In this document: positions 6,906 to 12,412 of the stretch, piece by piece
Numbering within the stretch: the stretch's first letter is position 1
How the letters are laid out: each line of letters starts with the position of its first letter
Assembly: GCA_023621895.1 (NCBI GenBank)
Contig: JAMOAF010000217.1
Coordinates: forward strand, 1-12,412
Source of the DNA: Planctomycetota bacterium
Lineage (GTDB): Bacteria > Planctomycetota > Planctomycetia > Pirellulales > Thermoguttaceae
DNA: 12,412 nucleotides
Direction: 5' to 3'
Translations under genes and position numbers: made by a program
Notes under the pieces: model-generated
Told to the model about the DNA's origin: nothing
The model's database searches: none
The model's input: the letters and a program-made list of their open reading frames with translations, nothing else

Positions 6906-8801
6906 ATGAAGCTCGCATGGATTCTGTTGTTGTCGGCCGCGTGCCCTGCCGCGGTCGCGGACGAAGGGGCGTGTGCGCCGCGCGGCGGCTTGCCGAACGC
7001 CTGCCGGATCTGGACGCACGAGCAGGAGGGGTCCGTCTTCTACATCGGCACCGCGGCGGGCAACGCGCCCGGCGGCACGCGCGACCAGTTGCCGGGAATC
7101 GTGAAGAAGGTGATCCCCGGGGCGAAGGGGGTCCGCGCCTTCTGCGCGTGGAACCGTGCGTATCCGGACAACTGCTCCTCGATCATCGAGACGTTCCGGT
7201 CGATGTCGTCGAGCGCGGCGGTCAGCGGCGAGGAGCTTTACCCGTTCGTGGCAATCACGGTGTTCGACCTCGCGGTGGACGATACCGGGATGCCGGTGCA
7301 GCAGGTCCAGGCTGCGCTGGAAGGGATGATCTACGGGACGCGGAAGCGAAACCCGGCGCGCGACATGGTGATGCTGTATCAGCCGGATGAGCGCTTCGTG
7401 GCGGATTACCGGGCGGGCAGGACGCCCGAGGTGATCAAGCTGCATGAGGCGATCGCATCGCATTACGGAATTCCGAGCGTGAATCTCGCCAAGGCGGCGT
7501 CGCTGAAGACCGATTGGCAGGGGACGAAGAAGCAGCAGGGCGCGCTGTTGGAGGAAAACTTGGGGGGCTTTCTGGCGCAGTGCGCGGGGCAGCCGGCCGG
7601 CCAACCGGTGCGGCATCCGTGCCCCAAGCCGATGTCGGAGGGAATCTGGGACCGGGCCACGCTGGTGAACTATGATCGAGGCCGACTGGATGCGGACGGG
7701 TGGCTGGGATGGCAGTCGAGTCCGGTGGAACAGGTCTTTCACGTGGCCACGTGCTCCAAGCCGGGCGCGGTGATGTCGGCGGACTTCACGGGGACGGCGG
7801 TCGGCGTGTATGGCGTGACCGGTGCCGATGCGGGGGACCTGGAGTTCTCCATCGATGGCGGGCCGTGGCGGGCGATCGAGGTGTTTGACCGCGCGGCGAA
7901 GGACCGCGGCTACCACCTCTTCCACCGCATGTTCGCGGATCGGCTTGCCAACACGACGCACACGGTGCGGCTGCGCGTGGCCGAGGCGGTTCCGCCGGGC
8001 AGCACGGGACGGCAGGCCCGGGTGGGCTGGCTTACGGTCAACGGGAGCGACGCCAGTCCGATGGGCAAGCTGAAGCCGATCGAGTTGGCCGATACGCTGC
8101 TGCTGCAACTTGAGCCGCTTGGCTACACGCCGCCCAAGACGCGGTGGCAATGGATCCCCAAAACGATCGCGCGGTTGCGGGACGGGGGGACGCTGCGGAT
8201 CGTGATGCTGGGCGACAGCATCGTCAACAATATCCAAAGCTCCGGTTTCAATCTCCTGATCGAGCGCGCGTATCCGGGAAGCAAGATCGAGAAGATCGTC
8301 TCGGTCCGCGGCAGCACGGGATGCTGGTACTACCAGGAACCGGAGCATCTGAAGGAGTACGTCGTGCGGCACGCGCCGGACCTGCTGGTGATCGGAGGCA
8401 TCAGCCAGCGGGGGGACGTGGAGGCGATCCGTTCGGTGATCCGGCAGACGCGGGCGGCGTTGCCGGAGGTGGAGGTGATCGTGATGACGGACGTATTCGG
8501 GGCGAAGGGGACAATCGATCCTTACGACCCGAAAACGGCTGCCGAGCCGGACCCGGACGGGACCGGCTACCGTGACCGGCTGTACAAGATGGCGCTGGAG
8601 GAACGGGTGGAGTACATCAACCTGACGCAGCCCTGGGCGCGTTTTCTGGCGGCCTCGAAACAGCCGCTCGGCGCGTTCATGTCGGACGCGGTGCACGCCA
8701 ACGCGCGCGGGTGTCAGCTTGTGGGGCGCCTGCTGGAACTGTATTTCGCACCGGACGGGTGGGATGCGAGGAAGGTCGCGGAGAAGTCCTTGGGAAGATG
8801 A
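6906..8801 (+). CDS. Secreted two-domain SGNH/GDSL esterase-type protein
   Basis: A 631-residue protein with a signal peptide (residues 1-18, PAAVA before DEG). Three parts are visible. Residues about 40-215 resemble an SGNH domain (YIGTAAG 46-52, FDLAVDDTG 120-128, HYGIPSVNLA 186-195), but the position expected to hold the Ser of a G-G/D-S-I motif reads GTAAG and the expected VND reads VDD, so it may be inactive. Residues about 240-385 form a beta-sandwich-like linker domain (GTAVGVYGV, FSIDGGPW, HTVRLRV). Residues about 425-631 form a second SGNH domain with GDSI (Ser438) and DAVH (Asp594, His597), the expected catalytic triad; block III reads GGISQ (497-501) rather than GxND. SGNH proteins of this kind usually act as carbohydrate esterases, removing acetyl or other acyl groups. 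Secretion and the adjacent hydrolase suggest glycan deacylation outside the cytoplasm; the substrate is unknown. Confidence 0.85.
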   Translation: MKLAWILLLSAACPAAVADEGACAPRGGLPNACRIWTHEQEGSVFYIGTAAGNAPGGTRDQLPGIVKKVIPGAKGVRAFCAWNRAYPDNCSSIIETFRSMSSSAAVSGEELYPFVAITVFDLAVDDTGMPVQQVQAALEGMIYGTRKRNPARDMVMLYQPDERFVADYRAGRTPEVIKLHEAIASHYGIPSVNLAKAASLKTDWQGTKKQQGALLEENLGGFLAQCAGQPAGQPVRHPCPKPMSEGIWDRATLVNYDRGRLDADGWLGWQSSPVEQVFHVATCSKPGAVMSADFTGTAVGVYGVTGADAGDLEFSIDGGPWRAIEVFDRAAKDRGYHLFHRMFADRLANTTHTVRLRVAEAVPPGSTGRQARVGWLTVNGSDASPMGKLKPIELADTLLLQLEPLGYTPPKTRWQWIPKTIARLRDGGTLRIVMLGDSIVNNIQSSGFNLLIERAYPGSKIEKIVSVRGSTGCWYYQEPEHLKEYVVRHAPDLLVIGGISQRGDVEAIRSVIRQTRAALPEVEVIVMTDVFGAKGTIDPYDPKTAAEPDPDGTGYRDRLYKMALEERVEYINLTQPWARFLAASKQPLGAFMSDAVHANARGCQLVGRLLELYFAPDGWDARKVAEKSLGR

Positions 8802-8940
8802 CGGAAAAGCGCGGCCCTCAGCTCTCCACAAACCCGGCAGCGCCGATTAGACTATCCCCAGCGGGCCGGTCCGCCAACCTTGGGGCGCGGACTGGCTGCC
8901 CGCGGGCGATCCTTCAGTCCTTTTAGGGGGAACATATTCA
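8802..8940 (+). other. Short intergenic gap between the SGNH gene and the acyltransferase gene
   Basis: 139 nt without a gene. A near-palindrome GCGGGCCGGTCCGC at 8861-8874 could form a hairpin, but no T-run follows, so I do not call a terminator. No clear promoter was recognised. The gap is long enough that the downstream gene may have its own promoter, or it may be read through from the operon. Confidence 0.35.
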
Positions 8941-10074
8941 ATGGAGTCTCGAGCCTCCTCACCGGCGGCCGACCGGCTTGTTTCGCTCGACGCGCTGCGC
9001 GGGGTCGACATGTTCTGGCTCACCGGCGGCACGGCCATCCTGCTGGCGGTGGCCCGCGGCACCGGCTCCCCGGAGTTTCTCGAGCTGGCCAAACGTTGGA
9101 CGAGCCATGCCCCGTGGGAAGGTTTTCGGCTCCACGACCTGATTCTCCCACTTTTCTTCTTCATCGTCGGCGCGGCGATGCCGCTGTCGTTCGGCAAGCG
9201 GTTGGCTCGGGGCGACGGGAAAGGATCGCTCTATCGCCATGTCTGGACCCGCACCGCGCTTTTGTTCATCCTGGGACTGATCGGCCAGGGGCACCTGCTG
9301 GCCTACGACCTGGACAAACTGCGGATTCTCTTCAGCGTGCTGGAGTCCCTGGCGCTGGGCTACGTCGTTGCCGCGATGGTGTATCTGAACACGCGAGCCT
9401 TCGGCCAGGCCGCCGTGGTGGCGCTGTTTCTGCTGGGTTCCTGGGCGGCCCTCGTCTGGATCCCGGTGCCCGGCCACGGCCCGGGCGTGCTCACGCCGGA
9501 GGGAAACCTCGTCGGCTACGTGGACAAGCTGGTCCTCGGCCCGTTCTACGGCGGGGATGGATGGGGGAGGATCGTCTCCACGCCGAACTGCGCGTGCATG
9601 CTGCTGATGGGCGCCTTGGCGTGCCAGTGGCTGCGATCCGATTGGGGCCGGGCGTTGAAGTTTGCCGGGTTATTGCTGGCCGGCGCCGCCTGTGTGGGAT
9701 TGGGTCTGGCGTGGAGCCCCTGGCTGCCGATTATCAAGTCGATCAAGACCAGCTCGTTCATCCTCTACGCCACCGGCCTCGGCATCATGCTCCTGGCGGT
9801 GTTCTACCTCGTCGTCGATGTTTGGGGGTGGCGCGCGTGGGCCTTCCCGTTCGTGGTGATCGGCATGAATTCGATCGCCATCTACATGGCGGTGCTGGTC
9901 TTCGACGGGGGCCAGGGCGGCGGCCTGTTTGGGCAGATCGGCGATGTCTTCGTGGGCGGCCTGCGGCCGTGGCTGGGCCAGTGGTGGCCCCTGGTCCACG
10001 AGCTGGCTCGCTACACGGTGATCTGGCTGATTCTCTACTGGATGTACCGGACCCGATCGTTCGTGCGGGTTTGA
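8941..10074 (+). CDS. Heparan-alpha-glucosaminide N-acetyltransferase-like (DUF5009) membrane acyltransferase
   Basis: A 377-residue polytopic inner-membrane protein. ATG 8941 is preceded by AGGGGG at 10 nt spacing. The N-terminal signature RLVSLDALRGVDMFW (12-26) and the block HAPWEGFRLHDLILPLFFF (56-74) with FIVGAAMPLSF are hallmarks of the HGSNAT/DUF5009/DUF1624 family. Hydrophobic segments are seen around 20-38, 66-84, 104-121, 132-150, 157-175, 217-230, 239-257, 273-293, 300-320 and 354-369. Relatives such as human HGSNAT carry an acetyl group from acetyl-CoA across a membrane onto a terminal glucosamine; His56 occupies the place of a conserved His in this block. Bacterial members are mostly uncharacterised, so the acceptor is unknown. 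It follows the SGNH esterase gene on the same strand after 139 nt and faces gatB convergently. I am sure of the family and unsure of the reaction. Confidence 0.85.
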   Translation: MESRASSPAADRLVSLDALRGVDMFWLTGGTAILLAVARGTGSPEFLELAKRWTSHAPWEGFRLHDLILPLFFFIVGAAMPLSFGKRLARGDGKGSLYRHVWTRTALLFILGLIGQGHLLAYDLDKLRILFSVLESLALGYVVAAMVYLNTRAFGQAAVVALFLLGSWAALVWIPVPGHGPGVLTPEGNLVGYVDKLVLGPFYGGDGWGRIVSTPNCACMLLMGALACQWLRSDWGRALKFAGLLLAGAACVGLGLAWSPWLPIIKSIKTSSFILYATGLGIMLLAVFYLVVDVWGWRAWAFPFVVIGMNSIAIYMAVLVFDGGQGGGLFGQIGDVFVGGLRPWLGQWWPLVHELARYTVIWLILYWMYRTRSFVRV

Positions 10075-10140
10075 GCCGATGCGTCACAATTTCCCCGCCG
10101 CATGGCGTCGGGCTTGGTGGCCTTGCCGTCTAGATGAGCT

Positions 10141-10294
10141 TGCGTGATTCCGGGAGGAATTCATGAGAGCGTGATAGCCGCGTGGGCTTGCCCCACGGCG
10201 CGGCCTGGGCTGCGGCACAACCCGTACGTAGCGCAGCGCGGGGCAAGCCCACGCGGCTATCTGAACAGCAGCCGCTTTTTCCACGAATCACGCA
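10141..10294. repeat. Nested inverted repeat between convergent genes (REP/MITE-like or bidirectional terminator)
   Basis: Two levels of symmetry share one centre. The inner arms at 10173-10194 and 10240-10261 are perfect 22-bp inverted copies (starting GATAGCCGCG on the left) around a 45-nt GC-rich loop. The outer arms at 10141-10150 (TGCGTGATTC) and 10285-10294 (GAATCACGCA) are perfect 10-bp inverted copies, separated from the inner arms by 22 and 23 nt of mostly non-matching sequence. A T5 run lies at 10274-10278. The whole is non-coding and sits between the convergent acyltransferase gene and gatB, where repetitive extragenic palindromes and bidirectional terminators are common. No target-site duplication and no transposase are seen. 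Whether it is repeated elsewhere in the genome cannot be judged from this window. Confidence 0.8.
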
Positions 10295-10301
10295 GGCCGA
10301 T

Positions 10302-11738
10302 TTAGGAAATCGCCGCCAATTTCTTGACGAGCAATTCCCGGACGATTTTCGGGTTGGCCTTGCCGCCCGATGCCTGCATCACCTGGCCGATCAGAAAGCC
10401 CATGGCTTTCCCTTGGCCATTGCGGAGATCAGCGACCGCCGCCGCCTCGGCGCCCAAGACCTTGTCGATCAGCGCACCGAGGGCGGCGGGATCGGAAACC
10501 TGCCGGAACCCGCAGGCGTCAACGATCGCCTCCGGGGGCTGGTCGCCGTCAAACAGGCGCAGAAGCACATCGCGAGCCGCGTTGGCGTTGATCTGGTCTT
10601 GCGAAAGCATCCTGAGCAGCGCGGCAAATCGAGCGGGGGTCACCGGCGAGTTGTGCAATTCCTGGCGGCGTTCTTTCATGGCCGGGAGCAGTTGCGTGGT
10701 CAGCCAGTGCATGGCCATCCGCGCCGCAATCCCTTCGGCAGTCAGCGCCTCGAAGAAGCCGGCGGTGTCCGGATCGGAACTCAGGAAGGCTGCCTCTTCG
10801 CCGCTCAGCCCGTGTTGCGCGACGAAGCGGGCAGCCCTCGTGGCGGGCATTTCCGGGAGACGCGAACGCATTTTGTCGATCCATTCGCGCGACAGTTCAA
10901 CGAGCGGCACCGTGGGATCGGGAATGCAGGGGCCCTCGAACTTGGCGCGCATCGGAAGCGTGACTTTCTTGTCCGGGTCCCAGAGGCGGGTATGGAGAGT
11001 CACCGCTTCGCCCGCCTGGACGCACGCGCTTTGGCGGCTGATCTCGTGCGCGATGGCGTCACCCACGTGGCGGATGGAATTCATGTTCTTGACTTCCACC
11101 TTGGTGTTCATTTCGCTGGCGCTGCGCGGGCGCACGGAGATGTTGGCGTCGACGCGCATCGTGCCGTTCTCCATACTGCACTCGGAGGACCCGACATAGC
11201 GGACCTGCGCGCGGAGCGCCTTCAGAAACTCCATCGCCTCATGCGGCGTGCAGAAATCCGGCTCCGTGACGATCTCCACCAGCGGCACGCCGGCGCGGTT
11301 GAAGTCCACCAGGCTGATCGGCGTGCGTCCCTCCATTTCATGCACGAGCCGGGCGACGTCCTCCTCCATGTGGACATGATGAATCCGCACGCGTTTCAAT
11401 TTGCCGTTTTCGTCGGTAACATCGATGCCGCCGCCGCGTGAAAGCGGGAGATGGGCCTGCGACAACTGGTAGCCTTTAGGGAGATCGGGATAGTAATACA
11501 CCTTTTGATCAAACGCGCTTCTGGGCTGGAGCTCCGCGCCCAGCCCGAGGCACAGAAGCGCCGCTTTCTCCAGTGCCGCCTGGCTCAAACGGGGAATGGC
11601 GCCGGGAAACCAGAGGCACGTCGGGCAGGTGTTCCGATTGGGTTCGTCACCGGGACGATTGGGGCAATCGCAAAACAACTTGGTTGGGCAATTCAGTTCG
11701 ATATGGATTTCCAGTCCGATGACCGCTTCGAATTCCAT
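10302..11738 (-). CDS. gatB: Aspartyl/glutamyl-tRNA(Asn/Gln) amidotransferase subunit B (divergent)
   Basis: A 478-residue protein, near the usual GatB length. With GatA and GatC it converts mischarged Glu-tRNA(Gln) and/or Asp-tRNA(Asn) to Gln-tRNA(Gln)/Asn-tRNA(Asn) in the cytoplasm; GatB binds tRNA and activates the acyl group. Visible signatures: IGLEIHIEL at the N-terminus, zinc ligands Cys23, Cys25, Cys38 and Cys41, YYPDLPKGYQLSQ, SLVDFNRAGVPLVEIVTEPD, MENGTMRVDANISVRP, and the C-terminal YqeY-like tail ending in GFLIGQVMQASGGKANP. The start is ATG 11738, 2 nt after the gatA stop, with GAGG 9 nt upstream inside the end of gatA, so the two are probably translationally coupled. Oddities: the usual MR.KE..DYRYFPDPDLPPL segment reads MRAKFEGPCIPDPTVPL (263-279), and the HAEEDAGK region reads HMEEDVARLVHE. 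Stop TAA at 10304-10302. Confidence 0.95.
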   Translation of the reverse strand: MEFEAVIGLEIHIELNCPTKLFCDCPNRPGDEPNRNTCPTCLWFPGAIPRLSQAALEKAALLCLGLGAELQPRSAFDQKVYYYPDLPKGYQLSQAHLPLSRGGGIDVTDENGKLKRVRIHHVHMEEDVARLVHEMEGRTPISLVDFNRAGVPLVEIVTEPDFCTPHEAMEFLKALRAQVRYVGSSECSMENGTMRVDANISVRPRSASEMNTKVEVKNMNSIRHVGDAIAHEISRQSACVQAGEAVTLHTRLWDPDKKVTLPMRAKFEGPCIPDPTVPLVELSREWIDKMRSRLPEMPATRAARFVAQHGLSGEEAAFLSSDPDTAGFFEALTAEGIAARMAMHWLTTQLLPAMKERRQELHNSPVTPARFAALLRMLSQDQINANAARDVLLRLFDGDQPPEAIVDACGFRQVSDPAALGALIDKVLGAEAAAVADLRNGQGKAMGFLIGQVMQASGGKANPKIVRELLVKKLAAIS

Positions 11739-11740
11739 GG

Positions 11741-12412
11741 CTATTTACCTCGCGGATGCAGATTCACAAGATGTTCGCCCAGCGCAAGCAATCGGCCGTC
11801 GCTGAGCCTCGCCCCGGCCAGTTGGAGTCCCGCTTGCGCCGCGCCGGCCGGGGGCGGCACGTAGAGTGCGGGCTGGCCGGTTACATTCGCGAATAGCGTG
11901 GAGGCGAATTGGCCGTACGTATCGGCGAGCAGGGCGGCGCCGCCGCTGGCAGCGCCGTCGACTGCCGGAAACACCAGGAAGTCCGCCTGCGACGTGAGCC
12001 GCTGCATTCGCCTGAGGAGCCGCGCGCGGATGCGGCAGGCGTTTTCGTATGCCTGGTAGCGTTCAAACTGGAACAAAGCGCCTTGCAGCAGGTAGCTTTT
12101 CAGAAGCGGGCCAAAGGCGGCGCCGCGCGAGAGCAGATACATTTCGTTCCAGTTCTTGGCGCCGGCAGCGCGCGGTCCGTAACGCACGGAATCATAACGC
12201 CCCGCGCAGGACGAGGCCTCCACGGAACCGACAATTCTGTGGACGAGAGCAAACAGGGAAAAGTCGGGCAGGGACATTTCAAGTATGGAAAAACCGGCCT
12301 GTTTCAGTCCATCGAGCGATGAACGAAACAACGATTCCTGCTCAGCGGTCAAGCCGCTTTGCGATTCCGCAATGACACCGATGGTCGTTTTCGGTGGGTC
12401 GATGTCTTGCGG
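11741..12412 (-). CDS. gatA: Aspartyl/glutamyl-tRNA(Asn/Gln) amidotransferase subunit A, C-terminal part
   Basis: The frame enters from the right edge (first visible codon at 12412) and ends at TAG 11743-11741, giving the last 223 residues; a TTG at 12352 is internal, not a start. GatA is the amidase subunit that frees ammonia from glutamine for the GatB-bound tRNA. Signatures of the GatA C-terminal region are present: EASSCAGRYDSVRYG (matching the family's EASSNLARYDGVRYG), the long helix YLLQGALFQFERYQAYENACRIRARL, LVFPAVDG, ANVTGQPALYVPP and AGLQLAGARLSDGRLLALGEHL. The catalytic Lys-Ser-Ser triad and the glycine/serine-rich amidase signature lie upstream, outside the window. The gatB start is only 2 nt downstream, so the genes are in one operon; gatC may precede it beyond the edge. 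Confidence 0.93.
   Translation of the reverse strand, partial: PQDIDPPKTTIGVIAESQSGLTAEQESLFRSSLDGLKQAGFSILEMSLPDFSLFALVHRIVGSVEASSCAGRYDSVRYGPRAAGAKNWNEMYLLSRGAAFGPLLKSYLLQGALFQFERYQAYENACRIRARLLRRMQRLTSQADFLVFPAVDGAASGGAALLADTYGQFASTLFANVTGQPALYVPPPAGAAQAGLQLAGARLSDGRLLALGEHLVNLHPRGK

Noticed and set aside
6723..8831. A 702-codon minus-strand open frame
   Set aside because: Antisense shadow of the SGNH gene, composed mainly of Arg, His, Leu and Pro with no known domain.
8880..10133. Alternative plus frame over the acyltransferase
   Set aside because: The frame starting at 8941 has the HGSNAT/DUF5009 signature and membrane segments; the alternative is Arg/Gly/Pro-rich and featureless.
10298..10312. 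Small hairpin CGATTT-AGG-AAATCG at the end of gatB
   Set aside because: It overlaps the stop codon, has only six base pairs and lacks a T-run in the gatB direction, so it does not qualify as a terminator.
11741..12352. TTG at 12352 as the start of a 203-residue protein
   Set aside because: The same frame stays open to the window edge with matching GatA sequence (PPKTTIGVIAES), so the TTG is an internal Leu codon of gatA.

Overview
The window is GC-rich, gene-dense bacterial DNA. The gene families suggest a member of the Planctomycetota-Verrucomicrobiota-Chlamydiota group (planctomycete, Kiritimatiellota or Lentisphaerota-like), probably a free-living degrader of complex polysaccharides. That reading rests on a very large secreted protein with a CBM9-like, GH123-N/DUF6067-like and ConA-like architecture, a two-domain SGNH esterase and a LamG-fused clan-A glycoside hydrolase. 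It is inference; no rRNA or other strong phylogenetic marker is present apart from fragments of gatAB.

Layout from left to right. (1) Positions 1-3926, minus strand: one uninterrupted reading frame of about 1308 codons that runs off the left edge and encodes a large exported carbohydrate-active-type protein. (2) 3927-4626: an intergenic zone holding a degraded C-terminal piece of a Gfo/Idh/MocA sugar oxidoreductase (minus strand) and a possible LacI-type operator ahead of the next gene. (3) 4627-8801, plus strand: a two-gene unit, a secreted LamG + GH39-like (clan GH-A) hydrolase followed 47 nt later by a secreted two-domain SGNH esterase. (4) 8941-10074, plus strand: a multi-spanning membrane acyltransferase of the heparan-alpha-glucosaminide N-acetyltransferase/DUF5009 type. 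(5) 10075-10301: the gap between convergent genes, filled by a striking nested inverted repeat. (6) 10302 to the right edge, minus strand: gatB preceded by the C-terminal part of gatA, the tRNA-dependent amidotransferase operon.

How the genes may work together: the left 10 kb looks like a small saccharolytic locus. Two secreted hydrolase-type proteins are encoded divergently, a secreted SGNH protein could remove acyl groups, and a membrane acetyltransferase of a family known to acetylate amino sugars could re-acetylate glucosamine-type residues. The shared theme of acetyl groups on (amino)sugars is a hypothesis from gene content, not shown directly. gatAB is a housekeeping operon and marks the edge of the locus.

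The most notable points are the N-terminal SGNH-like domain that appears to have lost its nucleophile, the replacement of the usual GxND block in the C-terminal SGNH domain, a GatB lacking its usual RYFPDPDL-type segment, and the nested 154-bp inverted-repeat structure. No tRNA, rRNA, CRISPR array, insertion sequence or transposase was seen.
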